Assembly: GCF_011045115.1 (NCBI RefSeq)
Contig: NZ_JAAKZG010000002.1
Location: 62,001-126,000, forward strand
DNA: 64,000 bases
Reading direction: 5' to 3'
Origin: Mesorhizobium zhangyense
Lineage (GTDB): Bacteria; Pseudomonadota; Alphaproteobacteria; Rhizobiales; Rhizobiaceae
Made by a program: the position numbers and the translations under genes. The notes under the pieces are model-generated. The model did no database searches. It was given only the letters and a program-made list of their open reading frames with translations, and was not told the origin of the DNA. How positions within the stretch are numbered: position 1 is the first letter of the stretch; each line of letters opens with the position of its first letter. Positions 25,556-34,450 of the stretch are shown here, one piece after another.

Positions 25556-26806
25556 ATGAAGATCGTGGTTCTTGGCGCGGGCGTCGTCGGCACGGCGGCA
25601 GCCTATTATCTCGCCCGCGATGGCCATGAAGTCACCGTCGTCGAGCGTCATCCGGCTCCGGCCAACGGCACCAGCTACAGCAATGCCGGCTTCGTATCAC
25701 CGGGAGATGCCTACGCCTGGGCCTCGCCCGGAGCGCTCAAAACGTTCCTGAAATCGCTCTATAAGCCGGAGCTGGGCATAAAAATTCGCCCGAGCCTCGA
25801 TCCGGCCTTTCTGTCCTGGACCTGGCGGTTCCTCCAGCAATGCACGCAGGCGCGGGCGAACGCCAACACCGATGTGAAGCTCAGGCTGGCGCTTTATTCG
25901 CGCGATTGCATCAACGAAATCACCTCGGAAACCGGCATCGATTTCGACGAGCGCCGCAAGGGCATCGTCTATTTCTACCGTTCGCAGCAGAGCCTCGACG
26001 CGGGTGTGGAGCACTTCAGCTACATCGCCGAGCGAGGGCTCGAAATCGAAGCCGTGGACCGCAAGCGCCTGTTCGAGATCGAGCCGGGTTTGGCCGATTC
26101 CGGCGACAGGATCGCCGGCGGCATCTATTCGCCGATGGACCAGACCGGCGATTCGCGCCTGTTCACGACGCGGCTTGCCGACTACGCCAGCGAGCGGCAC
26201 GGCGCGAAATTCCTCTATGACACGAGCGTCGAGGGTCTGGAATTCTCCGGCGATCGGGTCAGCGCCGTGAAGACCGCCAAGGGTTCGATCCCTTGCGACG
26301 CGGCGGTTCTCTCCATGGGTCCGGAAAGTGGGGTCTTTGCCCGCACGCTCGGGCTCGACCTGCCGATCTACCCGGTGAAGGGCTATACGGCGACCATGGA
26401 ACTGAAAAACCCGGACAACGGGCCGACCATGGGCAGCGTCGACGAGGAGCGCTATGTCGTCTTTACCCGGCTCGGCAACCGCATCCGGCTTGCTTCGACA
26501 GCCGAGTTCGCCGGTTTCGACCGCAGCCACAAGCCGGCCGATTTCGAGCGCATGTTCCGCACCGCGCGCGAGCTGTTTCCCGGCGCGATCGATGAGAGCA
26601 AGGCCGAATGCTGGGCCGGCCTGCGCCCGATGATGCCGAACTCGGTGCCGGTCATCGGCAAGACCCGCTACGGCAATCTCTATTTCGACACCGGCCACGG
26701 CCATCTCGGCTGGACGCTGGCCTGCGGGTCCGGGAAATTCCTGTCCGATATCGTTGCCGGACGGAAGCCGGATATCGATCCGCAGGGGCTTTTGCCGACC
26801 GTGTAA
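25556..26806 (+). CDS. dadA: D-amino acid dehydrogenase (DadA family flavoprotein)
   Basis: 416 residues from ATG 25556, with GAGGA placed five bases upstream. FAD-dependent oxidase fold (DAO family): the nucleotide-binding GAGVVGTAAAYYLA and VVERH at the N-terminus, TSYSNAGFVSPG, and the C-terminal FAD contact GHGHLGWTLACGSG. It oxidises D-amino acids to 2-oxo acids, feeding electrons to the respiratory chain. The length equals that of characterised DadA. Its stop is eight bases from the convergent aminotransferase, so it borders the ureide-type cluster and may help in it, though it is transcribed apart. Confidence 0.88.
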   Translation: MKIVVLGAGVVGTAAAYYLARDGHEVTVVERHPAPANGTSYSNAGFVSPGDAYAWASPGALKTFLKSLYKPELGIKIRPSLDPAFLSWTWRFLQQCTQARANANTDVKLRLALYSRDCINEITSETGIDFDERRKGIVYFYRSQQSLDAGVEHFSYIAERGLEIEAVDRKRLFEIEPGLADSGDRIAGGIYSPMDQTGDSRLFTTRLADYASERHGAKFLYDTSVEGLEFSGDRVSAVKTAKGSIPCDAAVLSMGPESGVFARTLGLDLPIYPVKGYTATMELKNPDNGPTMGSVDEERYVVFTRLGNRIRLASTAEFAGFDRSHKPADFERMFRTARELFPGAIDESKAECWAGLRPMMPNSVPVIGKTRYGNLYFDTGHGHLGWTLACGSGKFLSDIVAGRKPDIDPQGLLPTV

Positions 26807-26813
26807 AAGGCCC

Positions 26814-28136
26814 TTACCAGCCCTCGAAAGCCGCAAGAACGTCGGGGTCGACGCGGCCCTCGGCAACGTCGGAAAGCGCCCGGTCGAGCATGTCGACGCC
26901 GCTGTCGGCTTCCGCCTTGGTCAGCGTCAGCGGCGGCGTGAACTCCAGAATGTTCGAGCTGACGCCGACATAGTAGAGGACCAGGCCAAGTTCGAAGGCG
27001 CGGTAGACAGTCAGCGCCGTTTCGTGCCTGGCCGGCGTCTTGCTCATGCGGTCGGTGACCAGTTCGACGCCGATGGCAAGCCCGCGCCCGCGTATGTCGC
27101 CGATCATTCTATGCTTCTGCTTCAGGCGTTCCAGTCCGTCCGTCAGGTGCTGTCCGACCTCGGCGGCATTGGCTGCGAGATCGTTGCGCTCGATGGTTTC
27201 AAGCACGGCGAGTGCGGCTGCCGCGCAGACGGGATTGCCGTGCACGGTCTGGAAGGAGAAGGCAGCGCTGTGGTTCATGATCTCGGTGGGGCCGACCGCT
27301 GCCGAGATCGGCAGGCCGCCGCCGAGACCCTTGCCGAAGACGATAATGTCCGGCTCGATGCCGAAATGCTCGAAACAGTGCAGGCGCCCGCTGCGCCCAA
27401 GCCCGACCTTGACCTCGTCGCAGACGAGCAGGATGCCGTGCTGGCGGCAGAGCGCCTCGACTTTCCTAAAATAGTTCTGCGGCGGCACCACCATGCCGCC
27501 ATCCGACTGGATCGGCTCGATGAACAGCGCTGCGACCTCATTCGGCGGAACCGGCCCGGCAAACAGCTTTTCGAGATGGTCGATTGCTGCTGCTTCTGCC
27601 TGTTCCGCGCCGCCGTCGCGATAGGCGTTGGGGTAGGGGATCAGCGTCAGGCCCGCTGCCTTGGCGACGCCCTGCTGTGCCGGATGCCCCGAGATCGCCA
27701 TCGAGCCTGAGGTGCCACCGTGATAAGCGCCGTTGAAGGCGAGGATGCGCGGCCTGCCGGTCGCGGCGATCACCGCGCGTGCGACGGTTTCGTTGGCGTC
27801 CGAGCCGGAATGGCCGAGCCAGACACGGCCGGCGGCGCGCTTCGGCACGATCGACAGGAGTTTCTCGGCGAGTTCGACCGAGGGCAGGTTAGCCGTCGAT
27901 AACAGGCTGGCTCCGGCCTGGCTTTCCAGCGCCTTGTTGACGGCCTTGCGAATAGACGGATGCGAATGGCCAAGACCGGCAGCACCCCAGGATGCGGAGA
28001 GGTCGAGGAGGCGTCGCCCGTCGTCGCCGATGAGGTAGGCGCCATCACCGCCAACCACCGCCTGCGGGAAGAAGCGCAGGAAGGACATTTTTGAGATCGC
28101 GGCGGCGTCGCGCTGGTAAAGGCTTGGCGTGGTCAT
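26814..28136 (-). CDS. class III pyridoxal-phosphate aminotransferase
   Basis: 440 residues, fold type I subgroup II (omega-amino acid type). Visible: SASWGAAGLGHSHP, the PLP phosphate loop HSGSDANETVARA, FNGAYHGGTSGSM, the DEVKVGLGRSG segment with the PLP-contacting aspartate, and the lysine in VFGKGLGGGLPISA. Members use beta-alanine, 4-aminobutyrate, taurine or similar terminal amines. It is the last gene of the minus-strand cluster, separated from the first cysteine hydrolase by an inverted-repeat element. In context it may remove the amine of the compound released by the hydrolases; that is inferred. Confidence 0.88.
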   Translation of the reverse strand: MTTPSLYQRDAAAISKMSFLRFFPQAVVGGDGAYLIGDDGRRLLDLSASWGAAGLGHSHPSIRKAVNKALESQAGASLLSTANLPSVELAEKLLSIVPKRAAGRVWLGHSGSDANETVARAVIAATGRPRILAFNGAYHGGTSGSMAISGHPAQQGVAKAAGLTLIPYPNAYRDGGAEQAEAAAIDHLEKLFAGPVPPNEVAALFIEPIQSDGGMVVPPQNYFRKVEALCRQHGILLVCDEVKVGLGRSGRLHCFEHFGIEPDIIVFGKGLGGGLPISAAVGPTEIMNHSAAFSFQTVHGNPVCAAAALAVLETIERNDLAANAAEVGQHLTDGLERLKQKHRMIGDIRGRGLAIGVELVTDRMSKTPARHETALTVYRAFELGLVLYYVGVSSNILEFTPPLTLTKAEADSGVDMLDRALSDVAEGRVDPDVLAAFEGW

Positions 28137-28185
28137 GTCTCACCTTCTGTCCTGTGGCTGCGATCTGGACGGTTTGCGATCCTTC

Positions 28186-28345
28186 GCGCCCCCCTCTGGC
28201 CTGCCGGCCATCTCCCCCACAGGTGGGGAGATTAGCAGTGGCTTTCGCTTCGCCCATCTTGCGATGTCGGCGATTGGCGAAGGGCGGGATGAAGGCTAAT
28301 CTCCCCACCCGTGGGGGAGATGGCCGGCAGGCCAGAGGGGGGCGC
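28186..28345. repeat. long inverted repeat, rhizobial palindromic intergenic element
   Basis: Two arms of about 49 bases (28186-28234 and 28297-28345) are near-perfect reverse complements, enclosing about 62 bases. Each arm contains CTGGCCTGCCGGCCATCTCC and ends in a run beginning TCCCCCAC. It fills most of the gap between the aminotransferase and the cysteine hydrolase. Elements of this sequence type are common between genes in Mesorhizobium and relatives. In RNA it would fold as a strong stem, which may end or stabilise the operon message. Confidence 0.85.
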
Positions 28346-28374
28346 CGTAGAGCAACAACCCGGCCGAATAACCA

Positions 28375-29043
28375 CTAACCCAGAAACCCCACCACCTCGT
28401 CCAACTGCACGACATGACAATAGATCATGTTGATGATCTCCAGCTCGTGCCGGTGCAACTCCATCGTCGCCGCTGCCGAACAATCATCGACGACGACCAC
28501 GCCGAAGCTTTCGTCGGCAAGGCTGCGCACGGTCGAGGATACGCACTGGTCGGTGAAGATGCCGGCGCAAATGACGTCCTTGATGCCCATATTGTGCAGG
28601 ATAAGCCGCAGATTGGTGCCGGTCAGGGCGCTGTCGGTGGTCTTGATGATGGTGATGTCATCTGCCAGGGGCGCGAGTTCTGGCACGATCTGGCCGTCTT
28701 CGCGATCCTTTGGCAGAAGCAGATAGTTGAAGCCGGGCTTCTTCTGGCTGAGCGAGCGGTCGCGGCCGTCATTCTTCAGACAGGCGATGCGGGCATAGAT
28801 GACCTCGACGCCGCGCGCGCGGCATTCGGCGATCAGCTTTGCGGTGTTGGGAATGACCGTCTCACGCATGCGGCTGTAGAAGGGCTGCCAGCGCGCGGTT
28901 TCCTCCGGCGTGTCCTTGTCCTCGAGATAGGTGTTCTGGATATCGATGACGAGAAGCGCCGTCGTCTGCGGATCGAGCTTGATATCCGCCGGCTCCTCGG
29001 CATTAGCGTAGTAGAAGGAACGGTAGGCGGTTTTCCAGCTCAT
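28375..29043 (-). CDS. isochorismatase-fold cysteine hydrolase 1
   Basis: 222 residues. The catalytic triad of N-carbamoylsarcosine-amidase-like enzymes is visible: Asp34 in LVIDIQNTY, Lys134 in IIKTTDSAL, and nucleophile Cys167 in GIFTDQCVSST, with the cis-peptide region before it. Such enzymes cut ureido, carbamoyl or amide C-N bonds. The start overlaps the stop of the livM gene (ATGA), so it belongs to the transporter operon. A second relative lies at 33788; both share KxDGRDRS after the first strand pair, so they form a subfamily distinct from biuret hydrolase and ureidoacrylate hydrolase as I know them. Substrate unknown. Confidence 0.88.
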   Translation of the reverse strand: MSWKTAYRSFYYANAEEPADIKLDPQTTALLVIDIQNTYLEDKDTPEETARWQPFYSRMRETVIPNTAKLIAECRARGVEVIYARIACLKNDGRDRSLSQKKPGFNYLLLPKDREDGQIVPELAPLADDITIIKTTDSALTGTNLRLILHNMGIKDVICAGIFTDQCVSSTVRSLADESFGVVVVDDCSAAATMELHRHELEIINMIYCHVVQLDEVVGFLG

Positions 29044-30068
29044 CCTGCATTCTCCTGTCTGGTCTTCTTGCGTCCGAACAGCGCGCCGATTTCGCGGGTC
29101 GGGAACAGGCCGCCGGGCCGCAGCGCCAGCACCGCGATCATCGCCAGCGCCAGCACGATTTCGGTCAGGCCGATGACCGGGTTCGACATGATCTTGGCCT
29201 CGTTCAGCACGCCCTCGAAGCCGCGCAGGCTTTCATAGGCGATGGTGACGATGAAGGTGCCGACGATCGCGCCGGTTACCGTATTCGCCCCGCCGATCAC
29301 CAGCATGCTGAGGATCAGGAACGTCTCCTTCAGATAGAAGGCCTTGGGCGAAAACGAGGTGATGAAGTGCCCCCACAGCGCACCACCGACGCCGGCAAAC
29401 AGTGCTGCCAGTATGAAGGCGCGCCAGCGCAGGCTTGGAATATGCGCGCCAAGGGCTGCGGCCGCCGTCTCGTCGTCGCGGCTTGCCCGCAACAGACGGC
29501 CGGTGCGTGACTCCTTGAAGACGAGTGCTGCGATCAAGGCGAGTATTGCGACGCCGGCTGCCAGCGGCAGGTCTGTCGCCTTGGGCAGGCCAAACAGCGT
29601 GCGCGGCCCGTTGGTGACCTGGCTCCAATGCGTCATCACCGTGTAAAGCACCACCAGCAGCGCAAACGAGGTGATGACGGCTGCGGCATCCGACAAGCGC
29701 ATCAGCGGATAGGACAAGGCGGCGGCAACAAGGGCTGCGACGATGCCGCCTGCGGCGATCGCCAGATAGGGCGATACCTGCACGGCCTGGAGGAAGGGAT
29801 AGAGGTCGGGCAGGGCCATGCCCTTCATCTGCGCCGGTATGGTCAGCACGGCGGAGGTGTAGGCGCCGACGCCCATGAAACCCATATGGGCAAAGGACAG
29901 AATGCCGGAATTGCCCATGAACACCTGCAGGCCCAGCACCAGCACCAGCGAGATGCACAGATTGGTGGCGATGCGGTCGTAGAGCCGGATGCCCAGCCAT
30001 TGATTGACCAGCACCAAAAGGACGATGAGGCCGCCGAGGATCGCTACGGTGAGAAGATGACGCTTCAT
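29040..30068 (-). CDS. livM: branched-chain amino acid-type ABC permease (LivM-like)
   Basis: 342 residues from ATG 30068. About nine to ten hydrophobic helices; the LivM signatures are the QVFMGNSGILSFAHMGFMG segment and the GGANTVTGAIVGTF loop close to the C-terminus, which contacts the ATPases. It pairs with LivH to form the membrane channel of a family 4 (HAAT) importer. Seven bases separate it from livH, and it overlaps the cysteine hydrolase that follows, so these are one transcript. Transported substrate is unlikely to be a plain branched-chain amino acid given the enzymes in the operon. Confidence 0.92.
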   Translation of the reverse strand: MKRHLLTVAILGGLIVLLVLVNQWLGIRLYDRIATNLCISLVLVLGLQVFMGNSGILSFAHMGFMGVGAYTSAVLTIPAQMKGMALPDLYPFLQAVQVSPYLAIAAGGIVAALVAAALSYPLMRLSDAAAVITSFALLVVLYTVMTHWSQVTNGPRTLFGLPKATDLPLAAGVAILALIAALVFKESRTGRLLRASRDDETAAAALGAHIPSLRWRAFILAALFAGVGGALWGHFITSFSPKAFYLKETFLILSMLVIGGANTVTGAIVGTFIVTIAYESLRGFEGVLNEAKIMSNPVIGLTEIVLALAMIAVLALRPGGLFPTREIGALFGRKKTRQENAG

Positions 30069-30075
30069 GATGTCC

Positions 30076-30966
30076 TCACGTCCGCTGGCCCGAGGCCGGG
30101 CCCTTGATGAGGCCATCCGGCCGCCACAACAGGATCAGGATGACGAGGCTGAAGGTGAAGGCGTCGCGGAACTTCAGCAGCTCCTGCGACAGCGTGTAAT
30201 TCAGCGTCGTGTCGATGAGGGCAAGCAGGAAGCCGCCGATCACCGCGCCCGTCATCGAGCGCATGCCGCCGATGACGGTGGCTATGAAGGCGACCAGCAG
30301 CGGCTCCAGCCCGATGCCCGGAACCACGGTGCCGATGCGGCCGATCCACAACAGCCCGACCACGCCGGCCAGGAAGCCGCTGATGGCGAAGGCCGAGGTT
30401 ATGATCAGGTTCGCCGGCACGCCGAGCATCCGCGCCATGGTGAAGTTGGTCGCCGCCGCGCGCATGGCAATGCCCAGCACGGTGCGGCGCATCAGCCAGG
30501 CAAACAGCGCCAGCAGAACGATTGCCGCAACGATGGTGATGAGGTTTCGCACCGGCGTTATCGCGCCGAAGATCGTCACCGTCTGCGAGAAGATGTCGGG
30601 CAGAGGCACCGGGCGCGGGCGCGGCGAAATGAACAGCAGCGCCGCATTCTGCAGCAGTGTCGAGAAGGCGAAGGAGGTGATCAGCACCGCCGTCACCGAT
30701 TTTGCCCGAACCGGGCGGAAGGCGACGTAATCCGTGGCAATGCCGGCGATGACCGCCATGATGACGGCAACCCCCGCCATGACCAGCCAGGGCAGGCCGG
30801 AGCCGCCCATCAGGAACATCGCATAGCCGGCGACCATGATGAGTTCGCCATAGGCGAAATTCACCAGCTTGAGGATGCCGTAGACGATGACGAGGCCAAG
30901 CGCCATCAGCGCATAGGCGCCGCCAAGGCTGAGCACGTCGATGAGGAATTGGACGGTGAAGGTCAT
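30076..30966 (-). CDS. livH: branched-chain amino acid-type ABC permease (LivH-like)
   Basis: 296 residues with about eight helices. Typical LivH start (LIDVLSLGGAYALMALGL) followed by VNFAYGELIMVAGY, and the coupling segment TVIGGMRSMTGAVIGGFLLAL near residue 235. It forms the heterodimeric channel with LivM. The gene follows livF after four bases. Codon use and strand match the rest of the cluster. Confidence 0.93.
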   Translation of the reverse strand: MTFTVQFLIDVLSLGGAYALMALGLVIVYGILKLVNFAYGELIMVAGYAMFLMGGSGLPWLVMAGVAVIMAVIAGIATDYVAFRPVRAKSVTAVLITSFAFSTLLQNAALLFISPRPRPVPLPDIFSQTVTIFGAITPVRNLITIVAAIVLLALFAWLMRRTVLGIAMRAAATNFTMARMLGVPANLIITSAFAISGFLAGVVGLLWIGRIGTVVPGIGLEPLLVAFIATVIGGMRSMTGAVIGGFLLALIDTTLNYTLSQELLKFRDAFTFSLVILILLWRPDGLIKGPASGQRT

Positions 30967-30970
30967 GTCC

Positions 30971-31678
30971 TCAGCCTCCGAGGTAAAGTGCGCTGAGATC
31001 GGTCGCCGCGCCGATTTCCGCGGCGGTTCCCGATGCGGCGATCTTGCCGAGCCGCATCACATAGGCGCGGTCGGCGACCGACAGCGCCTTGCGGGCATTC
31101 TGCTCGACCAGCACGATGGTCAGGCCGGATTGCTTCAGCGTGCGGATCATCTCGAAAATCTGGTCAACTATCACCGGCGCAAGCCCGAGCGACGGTTCGT
31201 CGAGCAGCAGCACCTTGGGCCGCGACATCATTGCGCGGGCGATTACCAGCATCTGCTGTTCGCCGCCGGAAAGCGTGCCGGCCGGCTGCGCGGCGCGCTC
31301 GGCGAGACGCGGGAACAGCGCCAGCATGCGCTCGCGGTCCTCGGTGACACCGGCGCGATCACTGCGGCGGGTATAGCTGCCGAGCGTCAGGTTTTCGGTG
31401 ACCGTCAGGTCGGGAAACACGTCACGCGTTTCGGGCACGGTGGCGACGCCCGCCCGCACCATCTTTTCGGGATTGGCCGATGTCACGTCCTGCCCGTCGA
31501 GGCGGATGGAACCGCCAGCTGCCTTCAGCGCGCCGGCGATGCACATCAGCGTGGATGACTTGCCGGCACCGTTGGCGCCGAGAATGGCGACGAGTTCGCC
31601 CGTGTCGGCTTTCAGCGAGACGCCGCGCACGGCGCGGATCGCGCCGTAGCGCACTTCGAGATCGTTGACCTCAAGCAT
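30971..31678 (-). CDS. livF: ABC transporter ATP-binding protein (LivF-like)
   Basis: 235 residues. Walker A GANGAGKSS, Q-loop region, signature LSGGEQQMLVIARA, Walker B VLLLDEPSLGLAP and the switch histidine replaced in the usual LivF manner by LVEQNARKAL. It powers the import of the ligand delivered by the binding protein at 32457. The start overlaps the end of livG by eight bases. Confidence 0.94.
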   Translation of the reverse strand: MLEVNDLEVRYGAIRAVRGVSLKADTGELVAILGANGAGKSSTLMCIAGALKAAGGSIRLDGQDVTSANPEKMVRAGVATVPETRDVFPDLTVTENLTLGSYTRRSDRAGVTEDRERMLALFPRLAERAAQPAGTLSGGEQQMLVIARAMMSRPKVLLLDEPSLGLAPVIVDQIFEMIRTLKQSGLTIVLVEQNARKALSVADRAYVMRLGKIAASGTAAEIGAATDLSALYLGG

Positions 31679-32405
31679 TGGCGGCCTCCGAGCCGAGATA
31701 GGCCTCGATCACCGCCGGGTTCTTGCGGACTTCATCCGCCTTGCCTTCGGCAATGGTGCGGCCGGAAGCCAGCACATGCAGCCGGTTGCAGAGCCGCATG
31801 ATCAAGCCCATGTCGTGGTCGATGATAAGCAGGCCGAGCCCGCGTGTGCGCGGCAGTTCGGACAGGATGTGCAGGAGCGTTTCGGATTCGGCCTCGTTCA
31901 TGCCGGCGGCCGGCTCGTCCAGCAACAGGAAGGCCGGGTCGGCGGCCAGCGCGCGGGCGATCTCGACGCGGCGCTTGTCGCCATAACTCAGATTGCCGGC
32001 AAGATCCTCGGCCTTTTCCGAAAGCGAGAACTCGGCAAGCAGCGTATTGGCCTTTTCGCGCGCCTGTCGCAGGCTGACGCCGTGGGCGAGCGCCGAGCTT
32101 TCGACATTCTCGACAACGGTCATGTTGTTGAACAGGCGCACGATCTGGAATGACCGGTTGATGCCTTTCAGCGCTATTCTGCGCGGCGACAGTCCCGAAA
32201 TCTGGTCGCCGCCTATCGTCACGCGGCCGCCGGCGAGGGGCACCTGTCCGGTGATGGCGTTGATCAGCGTGGTCTTGCCGGACCCGTTCGGTCCGATCAG
32301 GCCGACGATCTCGGCCGGCGACAGCGTCAGCGAGACGTTGTCGAGTGCGCGAAGGCCGGAAAACTCGACCGATACGCCAGCCGCGTTGAGCGATTTTTCA
32401 GACAT
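31671..32405 (-). CDS. livG: ABC transporter ATP-binding protein (LivG-like)
   Basis: 244 residues from ATG 32405; another ATG 12 bases earlier is possible. Walker A GPNGSGKTT, signature LSYGDKRRVEIARA (the LivG variant), Walker B FLLLDEPAAGMNE, and switch DHDMGLI. The C-terminal LivG extension ending in EAYLGSE is present. It heterodimerises with LivF. It lies 51 bases after the binding-protein gene. Confidence 0.94.
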   Translation of the reverse strand: MSEKSLNAAGVSVEFSGLRALDNVSLTLSPAEIVGLIGPNGSGKTTLINAITGQVPLAGGRVTIGGDQISGLSPRRIALKGINRSFQIVRLFNNMTVVENVESSALAHGVSLRQAREKANTLLAEFSLSEKAEDLAGNLSYGDKRRVEIARALAADPAFLLLDEPAAGMNEAESETLLHILSELPRTRGLGLLIIDHDMGLIMRLCNRLHVLASGRTIAEGKADEVRKNPAVIEAYLGSEAANA

Positions 32406-32456
32406 GGACTGCCCCATTGGGAGGGACCGGGGCACAAGGCCCCGGCGCCTGAGATG

Positions 32457-33632
32457 TCAGGGAGCGGGAATGCTCTCGGGCTTGCGCCAGCCGACGAAGG
32501 TCGGCTTGCCGCCCTTCAGTTCCAGAACGACCGCAGCCTTGTTCGGCACATGGCCTTCCTCGGCGGTGCCGTAATCCAGATCGCCGGTCAGCAGCTTGAA
32601 CTGGCCGTCCTCGAGCGCCTTGGCAACCGCTGCACCGTCCGTGCTGCCGGCAGCCTTGATTGCGTCGGCCATCAGCATGATCGTGTCCCAGCCGGTCGAG
32701 ACGAAGGAGGTGTCGGGCGCTTCGCCATGCATCTTGGTGTAGAGGTCGATGAATTTCGGCATGTCGGGGTGAGCCTCCGGGCCCATCCAGGTGTGGGTCA
32801 CGAAGTAGACATTGTTGCCGAACTTCTCGCCGAGCGCTTCGTGCATGGCCGGATCGTCATAGGCGTCGCCGCCGAGCACCGGGGCGTCGTAACCGACTTC
32901 GCGCAGCGCGCGGATGATCGCGCCGATATCCTGGCCGTAGGAGGACAGGAAGATCACGTCCGGCTTCTTGCCGAGCGCCTGCAGGCGGGCGATCTGGGCC
33001 GAAAAGTTGTTGTCGCCGTTGGTGTAGGTGTCTTCGAGGATCACTTCGCCGCCATCGGCCTTGAACTGCTCGACGAAATATTTCGACAGCGACTTGGTAT
33101 AGGCGATGAACTGGTCGGTAACGACATATGCCGTCTTCCAGCCCTTTTCCTTGGCGGCGAAATCGGCAGCTACCGCGCCCATCGTCGTGTTCCACATCGA
33201 CAGGGTGAACTGCTTGTCGCCGAGCGACCACGACGAATAGAGCGGGTCGGAAGCGCAGGTCGAGATGCCGACGATACCGGCTTCCTGGGCTTCACGGCCG
33301 GCCGGGCTGCCGAAGTCGAAATCGCACGGCGCCATGATCAGCTGCGCGCCCTTGTCGATCAGTTCGACCGCGACATTGCCAACCGTCACCGGGTCGGACT
33401 TGCCGTCGATGTTGATGAACTCGATCTGCTTGCCGAGCACGCCGCCATTGTCGTTGAGATATTTGACGGCGACTTCCGCGCCCTTGACGCCGGGCGTGTC
33501 GAGCGGCGCCTGCACGCCGGTCAGCGACATCGCGCCGCCGATGATGATCTTGTCGTCGGCAGCCTGTGCCGCCGAGCCGAGCAGCAGCAGTGCCGCGGCC
33601 GTGCTCAAAAGAGTGGTTCTTGACGTTTTCAT
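32457..33632 (-). CDS. periplasmic substrate-binding protein, branched-chain amino acid (Leu/Ile/Val) type
   Basis: 391 residues with a signal peptide (about 1-24, ending AAQA). Type I periplasmic fold: IIIGGAMSLTG at the start of the mature chain, then GAEVAVKYLND and NIDGKSDP in lobe 1, and DVIFLSSYGQDIGAIIRA in lobe 2. Three or more cysteines (PCDFDF, STCASD) are unusual for LivJ and place it with amide or urea-like binders only loosely. It opens the import operon. The 155 bases before it, up to the second cysteine hydrolase, may carry a separate promoter. Confidence 0.9.
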   Translation of the reverse strand: MKTSRTTLLSTAAALLLLGSAAQAADDKIIIGGAMSLTGVQAPLDTPGVKGAEVAVKYLNDNGGVLGKQIEFINIDGKSDPVTVGNVAVELIDKGAQLIMAPCDFDFGSPAGREAQEAGIVGISTCASDPLYSSWSLGDKQFTLSMWNTTMGAVAADFAAKEKGWKTAYVVTDQFIAYTKSLSKYFVEQFKADGGEVILEDTYTNGDNNFSAQIARLQALGKKPDVIFLSSYGQDIGAIIRALREVGYDAPVLGGDAYDDPAMHEALGEKFGNNVYFVTHTWMGPEAHPDMPKFIDLYTKMHGEAPDTSFVSTGWDTIMLMADAIKAAGSTDGAAVAKALEDGQFKLLTGDLDYGTAEEGHVPNKAAVVLELKGGKPTFVGWRKPESIPAP

Positions 33633-33787
33633 AGGTGCATTCCCCTGTTTTTGCTTGGTTATTTCAAAGGGCCAGTGCGGGTTTTCCCGCTTTTTTCAGT
33701 CTTTCCGGCCCTGTATGCTGAAGTCACTATCAGTAAAGTTTATTTCCTCTCGAACCTCAATCCGCGAACCACCTGGGGCATCGCTCT

Positions 33788-34450
33788 CTATGCCTTTTTC
33801 AGTGCCGAGATTTCGGCGATCAGCGCGTCAGTATCGATCTGCCGGCAATAGCCCTTGATCGTCCGCAGCGAATTGTCGTGGCGTTCCTGGCTGTAGGTGC
33901 CGCAGGCGTCGGGAACCAGCGTCACGAGGTAGCCGAGGTCGCAGGCGTCGCGCACGGCAGACTCCACGCACTGGTCGGTAAGCAGCCCGCACATCACGAG
34001 CTGCTTCACGCCGAGATTGCGCAGGAGATAGTCGATATGGGTCGAGACGAAGACGCTGGACGAGCTCTTCGGCAGCACGATCTCGTCGTCGCCCGGTGCG
34101 ATTTCGTCGATGACCTTGCCGTCATTAGAGCCCTTCGGCACGTTGAAGCCGGTGATCTTGTAGTCGAGGCTGCGGTCGCGCCCATCCTTGGTCAGGCTCT
34201 CGATGGTGGTGTAGAGCACCTCGATGCCGGCATCGCGAAAGGCCGCCTGCAGCCTTTGCATGTTGGGCACGGCGGTCGTCTTGATGCGGTCGAAATAATA
34301 GGCGTATTTACCTTCGATGTCCGTGTCCGGCACATCCTTGAATTCGCCGCCGTTGCGCCGGACGCAGAAGTTCTGCACGTCGATGAACAGGATTGCCGAT
34401 GCGTTCGGCTCGAGCGGAAGATCGCGGGTGGTGGGGAAGTCGGCGGCCAT
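33788..34450 (-). CDS. isochorismatase-fold cysteine hydrolase 2
   Basis: 220 residues, paralogue of the enzyme at 28375. Triad: Asp24 in LFIDVQNF, Lys128 in VLPKSSSSVF, Cys161 in GLLTDQCVESA. It shares the TKDGRDRSLDYKITGFN stretch with its partner but has a different lid and C-terminus, so the two probably act on successive or related substrates. It directly follows the N-formylglutamate amidohydrolase gene: the upstream stop TAG touches this ATG. No signal peptide, so cytosolic. Confidence 0.88.
   Translation of the reverse strand: MAADFPTTRDLPLEPNASAILFIDVQNFCVRRNGGEFKDVPDTDIEGKYAYYFDRIKTTAVPNMQRLQAAFRDAGIEVLYTTIESLTKDGRDRSLDYKITGFNVPKGSNDGKVIDEIAPGDDEIVLPKSSSSVFVSTHIDYLLRNLGVKQLVMCGLLTDQCVESAVRDACDLGYLVTLVPDACGTYSQERHDNSLRTIKGYCRQIDTDALIAEISALKKA

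Noticed and set aside
28186-28345. Insertion sequence ends
   Set aside because: The arms are long inverted repeats but enclose only about 62 bases with no transposase; a non-coding palindrome fits better.
30067-30996. 309-codon frame antisense to livH
   Set aside because: Glutamine-, arginine- and histidine-rich antisense artefact; livH has helices and family motifs.
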